DNA from: Candidatus Defluviilinea proxima
GTDB lineage: Bacteria > Chloroflexota > Anaerolineae > Anaerolineales > Villigracilaceae
Direction: 5' to 3'
Length of the DNA stretch: 64,000 nt
Assembly (NCBI GenBank): GCA_016721115.1
Contig: JADKIW010000001.1
Span: 759,501 to 823,500 of the forward strand
Position 1 is the first letter of the stretch. Each line of letters opens with the position of its first letter. Positions 51,874 to 60,312 of this stretch are shown one piece after another. A model generated the notes under the pieces. It was not told the origin of the DNA and made no database searches. It saw nothing but the letters and a program-made list of their open reading frames with translations. A program made the position numbers and the translations under genes.

Positions 51874-52761
51874 TTACGACTTCAGCGGCCTGAACCCTTC
51901 ACCCAATGCTTCATGTGCATACCCAATGACCATAAAGGCACGCGGGTCCACTTCATGGACGATGGATTTCAACGTTACGACTTCCGCACGCGAGATGACA
52001 ATATAAAGGACTGGGCGGTTGGCCCCCGTGAAAGCACCGGTCCCTTCCAGAAAGGTGACACCACGTAACAGTTCATCGAGCACACGCTTGGCAATTTCGT
52101 CCGGTTTGTTCGTCACCACCATCGCTGTGCGGACCGTCCCACCGCCTTCAAGAACCGTCTCTGCCACGATGCCGCTGACATACAAGGCGATCATCGCGTA
52201 GAGCGCTTCCTTCCAACCGAAGACAAATCCCGCACCGAGGATGACCGCTGTATCCACGATGAGATAACTCTGAGTCATCGGAATGCCGCGCCAATCATTG
52301 AGAATGCGGGCAAGGATGTCCGAACCGCCGCTGGAACCGCGCGCGCGATAGATCAGTCCATAACCAATGCCGCTGACGATGGCTCCGTATAACGAGTTGA
52401 GGAAGATGTCACCTTGCAGGTCATTGATGAGCGCAGTACCTGCACCGTGGGGAGTGAAAAGCGGTGTCTTGAGAAGCAAATCCGTAAAAAGAGAATACAC
52501 AAGGATGGCAATCGCTGTCCGTATGGCAAAACGGAATCCGCCCAGGAACCGCCAGCCGATGAGAAAAAGCGGAACATTCCCGATCAATATCATCAAACCA
52601 ACAGGCCAGTTTGTATAATAATTGATCAATTGCGCGATACCGCTCACACCTCCCGATGCCAGTTGTGCAGGGATAAAGAACAAACGCAACGAAAGCGCCT
52701 GCAATATGGCCGCGATGATAATGAGAGCATAGTCACGAATGGTGGGGAGATATTTTTTCAT
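51874..52761 (-). CDS. YitT family membrane protein
   Basis: A 295-residue protein with an N-terminal YitT_membrane domain of five to six helices ('LIIIAAILQALSLRLFFIP', 'LASGGVSGIAQLINYY', 'RARGSSGGSDILARIL') and a C-terminal DUF2179 domain ('VVTNKPDEIAKRVLDELL', 'LYIVISRAEVVTLKSIV'). The family is widespread and thought to be a transporter-like membrane protein; no function is established. It is four bases upstream of the AviRa-like gene on the same strand, so they are likely co-transcribed. Confidence 0.92.
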   Translation of the reverse strand: MKKYLPTIRDYALIIIAAILQALSLRLFFIPAQLASGGVSGIAQLINYYTNWPVGLMILIGNVPLFLIGWRFLGGFRFAIRTAIAILVYSLFTDLLLKTPLFTPHGAGTALINDLQGDIFLNSLYGAIVSGIGYGLIYRARGSSGGSDILARILNDWRGIPMTQSYLIVDTAVILGAGFVFGWKEALYAMIALYVSGIVAETVLEGGGTVRTAMVVTNKPDEIAKRVLDELLRGVTFLEGTGAFTGANRPVLYIVISRAEVVTLKSIVHEVDPRAFMVIGYAHEALGEGFRPLKS

Positions 52762-52816
52762 AATGTGTTATCACGTTTACAGGTTGGAACGTTCAAACGT
52801 TTAAACCTGCAAACCT

Positions 52817-53701
52817 TTAAACGATTTCCACCCCCGCCAATTTTTCAACCACTCCCACCACCGCAGAGTTGTCCAATTCGCCCATGCCAGAGTCGATCAT
52901 CTGTTGGAAGAGTTCGGTATTTGTCACTGTGCCAGAGACAGGAACACCATATTCCTTTGCCGTATCCAACACGATCTTCAAGTCCTTTAATTGCATATGC
53001 GCCTTGAAGCCAGGGTTACGATTCCCATCGAACAAACGCGGCGGCTTGACATCGAGTGTCCAACATTGAGCCGCACCACCTTTGATGGCATCAACAACTT
53101 TCTTTGGATCAACTCCTGCCTTCTTTGCAAATACAAGAAGTTCACCCATCGCCACCATCTGTGCGGCAACCATGATCTGGTTCGCGGCTTTGGCTACCTG
53201 GCCTGCTCCCGCCTCGCCTACATGCGTCACTGTTTTGCCCATGGATTGAAACACCGGCATGACCTTCTCCAACGCGGATGCATCACCACCGACCATAATG
53301 GTCAGCGTCCCATTCTTCGCGCCAATGTCGCCACCGGAAACTGGTGCATCCAAAGCAAATATGTTCTTCGCTGACAGCTTTTCTGCGATCATGCGAGCCG
53401 AGGCTGGTTTGATCGTCGAGTTATCTACTAGGATCAGTCCATCATGTGCGCCTTCGATGATCCCATTTTCGCCCAGCACAACTTTTTCCACATCAGGCGA
53501 ATCAGGCAAATTGGTGAAAACCACGTCCACTTGTGACGCAACCTCTTTCGGCGAGTTCGCGCGGATGGCACCCTCCGCGATGAGTTCATCCACGGCGGCT
53601 TGGGAACGATTATGAACTACAACGGTAAACCCCGCTTTGAGCATGTTACGAGCAATGGACTTGCCCATCAACCCAAGTCCAATATATCCAACTTTAAGCA
53701 T
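52817..53701 (-). CDS. 3-hydroxyisobutyrate dehydrogenase-family oxidoreductase
   Basis: A 294-residue beta-hydroxyacid dehydrogenase. 'GYIGLGLMGKSIARNML' is the NAD(P) loop, 'DAPVSGGDIGAKNGTLTIMV' the substrate-binding stretch, and 'GAGQVAKAANQIMVA' carries the catalytic Lys. Length is typical for tartronate semialdehyde or glyoxylate/succinic semialdehyde reductases; substrate cannot be chosen. ATG 53701 is preferred because AAGGAG lies six bases upstream; a longer start at 53755 would overlap the divergent gene. Confidence 0.92.
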   Translation of the reverse strand: MLKVGYIGLGLMGKSIARNMLKAGFTVVVHNRSQAAVDELIAEGAIRANSPKEVASQVDVVFTNLPDSPDVEKVVLGENGIIEGAHDGLILVDNSTIKPASARMIAEKLSAKNIFALDAPVSGGDIGAKNGTLTIMVGGDASALEKVMPVFQSMGKTVTHVGEAGAGQVAKAANQIMVAAQMVAMGELLVFAKKAGVDPKKVVDAIKGGAAQCWTLDVKPPRLFDGNRNPGFKAHMQLKDLKIVLDTAKEYGVPVSGTVTNTELFQQMIDSGMGELDNSAVVGVVEKLAGVEIV

Positions 53702-53733
53702 GAAAGACTCCTTGAGAATAGTAAAATCAACCA

Positions 53734-55242
53734 ATGTCGATGATACAGGAAGCACTTGAAAAAATCCATATTAAACAACAAATGAAAGCCGAATGGTTGA
53801 ATTTTTTCTTATTTTTCCTGTTGGCTTTGTTTATTCTATCAGGTGTATCGATTGTTCCATTTCACGGGGATGAAGCGACTTTCATCTGGTTAAGCCGCGA
53901 CTATGACACTGTCATACGACGGGGACTAGTGAAGGATATCATGTTCGAACCCGATGGTGATGCCAAAGATGGTCAGAACACCCGCATGACAACGGGATCG
54001 ATCTTCCCATTTTCGGTGGGGTTACTATGTGATATTGTAAACATGAATAATGATGCAGTAGTTAACAGGTGGGATTGGGTCTATCCGCCCGACGAAGGCG
54101 ACCGTATGTGGAGCGAGAATATCAGGAATGGCAACCTGCCAAACACAACCCTTTTGCTTTTGGCGCGTTTTGTTTCGGCATTCGCAGGTGCCTTAAGCCT
54201 TGTATTCATTTTCCTTTCTGCCAGACGGCTATTATCTTCACAACTCTCAGCATGGATGGCTGTCCTATTGCTCGCCACACACGGAGATTTTTTAGTGAAC
54301 GTCCGCCGAGCCATGCAAGAGGGCGTCAAGTTTCTTTTCCTGTCCATTGTGCTGTATGTTGCATCAGTTATGTTGACAGAAATAAGTCAACACAGACGTG
54401 TGTATGTATGGCTGGGTGTTGCCAGCGGCCTGACCCTCGCCGCCAAGCAAGATGCTGCACCAGTATTGGTGGCAATCTATATTGTCCTTGTTCTTATACC
54501 GCTCTGGAAAAGAGAAACGCAGTATGTGATCCTTTTAAATATCCTTTACATTTTTGCGTCTACCCTCGTTGCATTTGCTGTCTTTTATGCTTTGATGCCG
54601 GTCTTATGGCATTGGTTCTTGAACGTACCAGTATTGATTGGTATTGCCCTCCTTCTTTTTCATATCCCATCCATGCAAAATAAGAGGATAGCATTAATAG
54701 GTATTACTGTCTTACTAGCCATTACTATATGGATGGGAGCATACCAACCGCTTGGCGCACTAGTACACGAACGACAAAGAACTTTGAACGGACAGGTAGG
54801 GTATAGGATAAAGTACGATTTGTTTTATTTAGATACACCCAAAAAACGAGCCTTGTTCACCTTAAAGTCGCTTTTCAGATCAAGTGTGATGTATATGGAA
54901 TCCCCTCGCTTTGATATTGGCCCGATCAATGAACAGATCGCGACGTATGAGGCATCACTCGTACATGGACGCATAAATTCGCTGGCTTTGGACACAATCA
55001 CTGCGATACTGTTCTTTACAGGTATATGGACATTATTAAAACATTTCGGCATTAGGAGCTTGCTATTCTTCTCATTGCTTCTTATCCCTACGATCATTTT
55101 ATGTATTACAGTTCCACTTGCATTTCAACGATACTTCTTGATCCTGCAAATCCCATACTCCCTTATCGCGGGGGCAGGAGTTGGGCAGGCTTGGGAATGG
55201 GGAAAAACATTAACTGAACAGTCAATAAGACAGAAAAGCTAA
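53734..55242 (+). CDS. GT39-like membrane glycosyltransferase-type protein
   Basis: A 502-residue polytopic protein with the first outside-loop motif 'VPFHGDEATFIWLSRDYD' typical of the PMT/ArnT clan, and about ten membrane helices ('LFFLLALFILSGVSIV', 'SLVFIFLSARRLL', 'ALLLFHIPSM', 'RYFLILQIPYSLIAGAG'). It likely uses a polyprenyl-linked sugar. Base composition is somewhat AT-rich. It is divergent from the dehydrogenase gene, with 32 bp between starts, and is followed by a hairpin shared with the convergent SIMPL gene. Confidence 0.78.
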   Translation: MSMIQEALEKIHIKQQMKAEWLNFFLFFLLALFILSGVSIVPFHGDEATFIWLSRDYDTVIRRGLVKDIMFEPDGDAKDGQNTRMTTGSIFPFSVGLLCDIVNMNNDAVVNRWDWVYPPDEGDRMWSENIRNGNLPNTTLLLLARFVSAFAGALSLVFIFLSARRLLSSQLSAWMAVLLLATHGDFLVNVRRAMQEGVKFLFLSIVLYVASVMLTEISQHRRVYVWLGVASGLTLAAKQDAAPVLVAIYIVLVLIPLWKRETQYVILLNILYIFASTLVAFAVFYALMPVLWHWFLNVPVLIGIALLLFHIPSMQNKRIALIGITVLLAITIWMGAYQPLGALVHERQRTLNGQVGYRIKYDLFYLDTPKKRALFTLKSLFRSSVMYMESPRFDIGPINEQIATYEASLVHGRINSLALDTITAILFFTGIWTLLKHFGIRSLLFFSLLLIPTIILCITVPLAFQRYFLILQIPYSLIAGAGVGQAWEWGKTLTEQSIRQKS

Positions 55243-55249
55243 AAGCAAA

Positions 55250-55279
55250 GAGCCTGCTTCTCTTTCGAGGAGCAGGCTC
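55250..55279. terminator. Hairpin between convergent genes
   Basis: GAGCCTGCT pairs with AGCAGGCTC, extended by CTC/GAG inside. The T-rich side (CTCTTTGCTTTT on the minus strand) suits termination of the SIMPL gene. Confidence 0.75.
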
Positions 55280-55305
55280 CAGTTAAGAACGATTCGAGCG
55301 GCGGG

Positions 55306-56034
55306 TTATTTGATCTCGTACGTCATGCTGACGGTCACATTGAAGGTCAACTGCCCAGGTTGGATCGGCACAGCCGCGTCCATCACTGCTCCACCACCGC
55401 CACCTTTACCAGCATAGACGGGGTAAGGCTGGCTATCGTAGAAACCGACGGATTGCACTTCGCCAAGTTTGACGTTGGCGGCATCGGCCAATTCCTGTGC
55501 CTGTGTGGAGGCATCCTTCACAGCATCGGCACGAGCTTTCTTGAGAGCATCGCTCTTATCGGCCACGTCGAACTGAATGCTGTTGACGGTATTCGCGCCA
55601 GCGGCCACAACCGTATCGAGCAGGTCGCCGAGTTTGCCGAGGTCACGCACGGTCACATAAACGGTGTTATCCACCATATAGGTCTTTTCGCCGGTAGGGG
55701 TGCCAGTCTGCGGATCGTACTTATCTTGAGGATAGATGCTGAAGTTGGTGGTGCGAATATCCTTTGCATCGATGCCGAAATCTTTGAGCGCCTGGATCAT
55801 CTTTTGAGTCTGGGTATTATTTTCAGCCACAGCCTCAGCCGCACTCGGCTTTTCGGTGTGAACACCCACATAGATGTAGGCAATGTCTGGCACGAGGTCT
55901 ACAGACCCATTGCCTGTCACATTGATCGTGCGCAGGGGCGGTTGTGCCGCCTGATTGACGGTAGTCGGCCCGCACGCGCTAATGACCAGCGCAAACAAAG
56001 CCAATGCAGTTACAAGTAAAAATTTGTTTTTCAT
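55306..56034 (-). CDS. SIMPL (DUF541) domain lipoprotein
   Basis: A 242-residue secreted protein with lipobox 'ALVISACGP'. The rest is a SIMPL/DUF541 domain: 'INVTGNGSVDLVPDIAYIYV' (in parts), 'DAKDIRTTNFSIYPQ', 'VYVTVRDLGKLGDLLDTVVA' and 'ALKKARADAVKDASTQAQEL'. A Gly-rich loop ('AGKGGGGGA') and the final 'LTFNVTVSMTYEI' strand complete the fold. These proteins form periplasmic or surface oligomers; role unknown. GGAGAAAATC lies before ATG. Confidence 0.92.
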   Translation of the reverse strand: MKNKFLLVTALALFALVISACGPTTVNQAAQPPLRTINVTGNGSVDLVPDIAYIYVGVHTEKPSAAEAVAENNTQTQKMIQALKDFGIDAKDIRTTNFSIYPQDKYDPQTGTPTGEKTYMVDNTVYVTVRDLGKLGDLLDTVVAAGANTVNSIQFDVADKSDALKKARADAVKDASTQAQELADAANVKLGEVQSVGFYDSQPYPVYAGKGGGGGAVMDAAVPIQPGQLTFNVTVSMTYEIK

Positions 56035-56168
56035 CGTGATTTTCTCCTTTGTTGTATATCTTGCACATTAGACGCCCCCAGTTCCAAAAAGTTCCTGCGA
56101 TACAAGGTTACAGTACTTGAATTTTAGTCCATTTGCCTGTACAATTCTTGCACATTTGTTCTAGTGAC

Positions 56169-57353
56169 ATGCCAATAGACTACCAGCAAATCTACGCAAA
56201 GATACAAGAGATCGGCAAAGGCGCACGCGAACGCAAGAAAACACTGGACGAAAGACGTTCCAAAGCGCGCGAATTGCTGAATGTATACGCGTCTGAATTG
56301 GATGCGCTTCGCTCCAAAGTGGACTCGGCCAAAGCGATTGACCCAAACATCCGATGCGCGTTACCGCTTGATGAACCACTCGCCTCATCCTACCCCCCGC
56401 CTGATTCAGCTATCCAAGCCACCTTAATCGCCGCTGACGGTTCGCAGATCAACCCAGACCGTCATGCCGCGATCCAGTTTTCGTTGGTCAATGTCGGTGC
56501 GATCACGATGCGTCTCAATTCTGGCGAAGCGCCCAAGATCGATACTGAAAGCGAGTTGCTCTACGGCGAAGATCTTCTCCCCAATGGCATTCCGCTTTCA
56601 GATGGCATGGTGGCCCTCAAACGTGATGTCGCCGAACGCACCAAACTGGATGAATTATCCAAAGGCATCGAGGGACCCGTTGTTACATTTACAGATGGCC
56701 CTGTTGAATTGTGGGGTGCAAAAGGCGAAGACGCACAATCCTATTTTGATTACGTTGAAAAATATAAGGGCGTGCTCTCACGCTTGCAATCCCGTGGGGT
56801 CATCACAGCTGGATATGTAGATAAGCCGTCCGCTGATCTGGTTGTACGTTTGATTGAAATCATGATGGCAGACAATGAACAAATTCAAAAGCTACGTGAA
56901 TTCCATCCGTTGCGCGGGGTGAGTGACCGTTGGTTGTACGGCGAACATACAAATCCGCTTTTGCCACCGGGGCATCGCTCGGCCATATTCCAAATTCAAT
57001 CAAGTTCAGAGAAAAGCTATAAAGGCACCTTATCTTTACACTTCTTCTATCTCAACGTCGGCACAGAGGGACATCCCTGGCCTGTGCGTGTTGAAATCCC
57101 CAAGTGGGTGGTGGATGATAAGCAGAAACTGGACTTATTACATGGTGTGCTTGTTGAGCAATGCCGCATGATGGGAAGTAGACCATACCCATATCTATTG
57201 CATCGTGCGCATGAGACCGCAGTAGTAAAGAATGAAGAGAAACAACAGATCGAGCAGTTGCTGACTCTGGAGTTACGCAAGAACAACGAAGACGTGGACG
57301 ACGGTTCGTACAAACAGTCCGCGAAGGATTTGCAGGGAAGAACGAAAAGATAA
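56169..57353 (+). CDS. nurA: NurA-domain nuclease
   Basis: A 394-residue protein of the NurA 5'-3' nuclease family, which works with the HerA helicase. The first acidic motif is 'IAADGSQINPDRH' (about residues 88-95), the second is 'VVTFTDGPVELWG', and further conserved sites are 'ITAGYVDKPSADLV' and 'WPVRVEIPKWV' near the C-terminus. The first 60 residues are helical and charged. ATG 56169 is chosen; the longer start at 56133 has no ribosome site. HerA is encoded four genes later, with a HAS-barrel gene and a phosphoesterase gene between. Confidence 0.88.
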   Translation: MPIDYQQIYAKIQEIGKGARERKKTLDERRSKARELLNVYASELDALRSKVDSAKAIDPNIRCALPLDEPLASSYPPPDSAIQATLIAADGSQINPDRHAAIQFSLVNVGAITMRLNSGEAPKIDTESELLYGEDLLPNGIPLSDGMVALKRDVAERTKLDELSKGIEGPVVTFTDGPVELWGAKGEDAQSYFDYVEKYKGVLSRLQSRGVITAGYVDKPSADLVVRLIEIMMADNEQIQKLREFHPLRGVSDRWLYGEHTNPLLPPGHRSAIFQIQSSSEKSYKGTLSLHFFYLNVGTEGHPWPVRVEIPKWVVDDKQKLDLLHGVLVEQCRMMGSRPYPYLLHRAHETAVVKNEEKQQIEQLLTLELRKNNEDVDDGSYKQSAKDLQGRTKR

Positions 57354-57358
57354 TTTAT

Positions 57359-57389
57359 CGTAGGGGCGGGTCTGAGACCCGCCCCTACG
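57359..57389. repeat. GTAGGGGCGGGTC-type palindrome carrying the next ribosome site
   Basis: CGTAGGGGCGGGTCT and its exact complement meet with a one-base centre, a compact relative of the repeats at 17822 and 18201. Its last bases (CGG) together with AGGA form the Shine-Dalgarno region of the gene at 57401, so the palindrome could hide the site. Confidence 0.8.
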
Positions 57390-57400
57390 GAGGAATGAAC

Positions 57401-57994
57401 ATGACACAACAACCAATTGAAATCGGACGGTTACTCCGCGCAGGGACAACAGGCTTCATCGCGGGATGCCGCGTGAATCAGTTAAATGCCCCATCGTTTG
57501 GAGCGCTCGTCCGCGCGCCGCTGGGAGATGGGTATCAGATCTTCGGGCTGATCCATGATATTCACATTGACGATGATGGGCTGGTGCGTCAACTTGTGAC
57601 GGCGGACAACGTCAGTGAGGAAGTGATGCGCGATAACCGTGAACGGCGAATCGTGCCTGTGGAGATGTCTGTGTTGGCAGTGGGATACGAGCAGGATGGG
57701 AAGATATTCCATTTGTTGCCGCCACGTCCGCCATTGAGCTTGGATGTGATCTATAAGTGTGAAGCAGAAGATATAGCACGGTTCACGCAAAAGTTCGGGT
57801 ATTTCAGGCATATCATCAATTCAAAGGATGTACCTGTGGGCGAAGTGGTCGCGGCACATATTTTGCAGGCACAGTCCGCGCACAAGGATAAGGGATGGCA
57901 GGAACGAGCGACGCACGAGGTCATCACTTTATTGCGAGACGATTACCCCACATTGATGTCTGTGTTGGGCGCGTTGAGTGACGTGAGCGTTTAA
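57401..57994 (+). CDS. HAS-barrel-like protein of the NurA/HerA cluster
   Basis: A 197-residue protein. Residues 1-60 ('IGRLLRAGTTGFIAGCRV', 'FGALVRAPLGDGYQIFGLIH') resemble the HAS-barrel domain that starts HerA helicases, as in the gene at 60313 ('IGYLVGGGLKENFRV', 'GAFVVIQSGEWNYYGIV'). There is no Walker motif. The remaining 130 residues are helical. Likely a helicase-associated adaptor; this is inference. ATG 57401 is six bases after CGGAGGA; the ATG at 57395 is too close. The next gene starts one base after its stop. Confidence 0.68.
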   Translation: MTQQPIEIGRLLRAGTTGFIAGCRVNQLNAPSFGALVRAPLGDGYQIFGLIHDIHIDDDGLVRQLVTADNVSEEVMRDNRERRIVPVEMSVLAVGYEQDGKIFHLLPPRPPLSLDVIYKCEAEDIARFTQKFGYFRHIINSKDVPVGEVVAAHILQAQSAHKDKGWQERATHEVITLLRDDYPTLMSVLGALSDVSV

Positions 57995-57995
57995 G

Positions 57996-58805
57996 ATGAC
58001 AGGCTTTTCGTTCGTCCAGATCACGGATCACCACCTGCTCCATTCAGAAGAAGCACTACGAGGCGCACTTTGTCCCGGCTATACATTTCGCACGGTAATG
58101 CGACATATCTCGGAACATGTCGCTGACAAAATCGATTTCATCGTTTCAACGGGCGATCTCGTCGAGCCAGAAACAGACGCAAACTATCAAGGCGCGATGA
58201 AGTTGCTTGGCATCAATTCGTCTGCGGCATTGCCGGGGCCACAGGAAATCAATATTGAGGGCTTGAAAGATTTCCCGTTCTATTTTCTACCGGGGAATCA
58301 TGATGACCGCGAACTCGTGACAAAGTATCTATTTCCCGAATCGACAGCACCAAAGCTATATAACTTCACCTTTGAACATAAAGGCACGCAATTCATATTC
58401 ATGGATTGGGGCCCTGATACCAAAGCCTATCTATTCCCTGAGACACGTGAGTTTCTGGCACAGGCACTGCAATCGGAATTACCGTCAGTGATCGTATGTC
58501 ACCAACACGTGAAGAAGATCGGCAGTCGCTGGCTGGACAGCTTCATAGCGGATGACATCCGTGAGTTCTGGAATGTTGTTGTCAGCCCCGACGTAAAAGA
58601 GAAAGTATTGGCGATCTTGTGCGGACATGCGCACATTACATACGAGGATGAATATCGCGGCATTCCAATTCTGGGATTACGATCCACGGCGTTTCAGTTC
58701 GCAAAAACAGATGAACCGCTAGTGGTTCTGGAAGATCCACATTATCGGTATATTCACATTCAAGATGGGATTTTGACTTCGAGAGTGTATAAGGTTTCGT
58801 TATAG
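57996..58805 (+). CDS. Calcineurin-like metallophosphoesterase
   Basis: A 269-residue two-metal phosphoesterase of the CpdA/Icc kind. Motifs: 'FVQITDHHLL' (DxH, here DHH), 'IVSTGDLVEPE' (GDxxE), 'FLPGNHDDREL' (GNHD), 'IVCHQHVKKIG' (H) and 'ILCGHAHITYEDEY' (GHxH). It starts one base after the HAS-barrel gene. The family cleaves cyclic nucleotides, nucleotides or DNA ends; placement with NurA and HerA suggests a nucleic acid or nucleotide role, which is inferred. Confidence 0.9.
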   Translation: MTGFSFVQITDHHLLHSEEALRGALCPGYTFRTVMRHISEHVADKIDFIVSTGDLVEPETDANYQGAMKLLGINSSAALPGPQEINIEGLKDFPFYFLPGNHDDRELVTKYLFPESTAPKLYNFTFEHKGTQFIFMDWGPDTKAYLFPETREFLAQALQSELPSVIVCHQHVKKIGSRWLDSFIADDIREFWNVVVSPDVKEKVLAILCGHAHITYEDEYRGIPILGLRSTAFQFAKTDEPLVVLEDPHYRYIHIQDGILTSRVYKVSL

Positions 58806-58869
58806 AAACTATCTATTCAATATCCATTGAAAATGAAAACCCTCAAGTTATCTAGGGCATAAACATTAC

Positions 58870-60267
58870 ATGCAAAACAAACGGCTGTTTACATTTCTTT
58901 TACTCGCATCTACAAATATTGGGCTTGTGGTTCTTGCCTATATAGGCAATTTCACTCGCATGCTTGCTGACGATCTGTGTTCCATCTACTACGCCAATCG
59001 CTTCGGGCTTTTTCGTTCGATGTGGTATTGGTACATCAGTTGGAGTGGACGATATACAGCCTTTGCTGTGGATTGGTTGATCCTCGATCGTACTCTTGGC
59101 CCATACAACATGCATTACATCATACCGGGCACTGTTTTGATCTGTGTGATCCTTTGCGCATCCATACTGTATTTGCATTTGAAAAAAAACAACAAGCAAA
59201 GTTTTGCTATCGTATGGGCATTTGCCAGCATTTTTGTGTATCTTATTTTTCTCCTTGCACCAGATATTCGACAGGGATTTTTCTGGTTTAATGGAATGCG
59301 CTCCTATACCCTTCCACTAGTTGTCATAATATTCTATACGTTATTATTTCAAATCATCGTGGTGGATATCAAAGCACATGTAGCTATCAGTTCCATTCTG
59401 GGTTTTATTCTTCTCTTTATAAGCGGTGGTCTGAGCGAGACATTTGCAATTGCACAATTGGTCTTTCTTTTATTTATCATCTTTCTTCACATACTGAAAA
59501 TACCCAGTCGTCCAAAAACGGACCTTATTATCTTATCTGCCAGCCTGGCGGGAGCACTCTTATCGTTAATCGTGATCGTCATGGCGCCCGGCAATGCAAT
59601 ACGACAGGGAAATAACCCAAACCCCAACCTAATGGAGTTAACGATAATTTCCCTGCAAAGCTATGTGGAATATCTGGGTATATTTTTCGTGAAGCCAGAA
59701 AAAGTTTTGGGGTTGATTGGAGGCGTCCTGGCATTTCTTTGGTACGGAAATCAACATAAGGAATTGGCACCTGCCAAAATCCATATTATTCCTGCCTATA
59801 TTCTCGGTGGGTTTACGGTTTCACTGGCATGTTTTCCTCCGGGCGTGTACGGTTATTTTGACTCCCCGCCGCCCCGGACCATGACGATTCCCACATTCTT
59901 CCTTATAACTTCCCTGCTTTGTGCAAGTTTTCTGCTGGGCGCCTGGCTGTCTGCAAAACGTGAAATACCCTGGCTGGAATCAAAATTTCTACTAATCGCA
60001 ATCTCTGCAACGCTAGTCACATCATCATTCCTTTTCTCATGGAAGTTGTTTAATGAACGGGGTATCTTCATTGAGTTTGCTGAAAGATGGGACAAAACTG
60101 ATGCACTCATACTTGATGCTAGAGCTCGTCACATGGATTCAGTAAACGTCCCCAATATGAATAACTGGACAAATTTGGGAAGCCCAACAGACAACCCGAA
60201 ATATTGGCAAACGGAATGTTACTCACAATATTATGATATTCAGGTGATTGGTCCACCGTTTCAATAA
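58870..60267 (+). CDS. DUF6056-like polytopic membrane protein
   Basis: A 465-residue membrane protein with about ten helices. 'FTRMLADDLCSIYYANRFG' and 'WYWYISWSGRYTAFAVDWL' match DUF6056-type proteins, which share the general layout of polyprenyl-sugar glycosyltransferases (acidic DD motif in the first outside loop). 'APDIRQGFFWFNGMRSYTLPL' (in parts) is also typical. It is AT-rich relative to the genes on each side and splits the NurA and HerA genes, so it may be an insertion into that cluster. Function unknown. Confidence 0.78.
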   Translation: MQNKRLFTFLLLASTNIGLVVLAYIGNFTRMLADDLCSIYYANRFGLFRSMWYWYISWSGRYTAFAVDWLILDRTLGPYNMHYIIPGTVLICVILCASILYLHLKKNNKQSFAIVWAFASIFVYLIFLLAPDIRQGFFWFNGMRSYTLPLVVIIFYTLLFQIIVVDIKAHVAISSILGFILLFISGGLSETFAIAQLVFLLFIIFLHILKIPSRPKTDLIILSASLAGALLSLIVIVMAPGNAIRQGNNPNPNLMELTIISLQSYVEYLGIFFVKPEKVLGLIGGVLAFLWYGNQHKELAPAKIHIIPAYILGGFTVSLACFPPGVYGYFDSPPPRTMTIPTFFLITSLLCASFLLGAWLSAKREIPWLESKFLLIAISATLVTSSFLFSWKLFNERGIFIEFAERWDKTDALILDARARHMDSVNVPNMNNWTNLGSPTDNPKYWQTECYSQYYDIQVIGPPFQ

Positions 60268-60312
60268 CGTAAGTTTGTTTTTAGAATGACACGTAAAATA
60301 AAAAGGTGACTT

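Noticed and set aside
53702..53755. Earlier start for the hydroxyisobutyrate-dehydrogenase-like gene
   Set aside because: It would overlap the divergent gene at 53734, and AAGGAG is placed correctly for ATG 53701.
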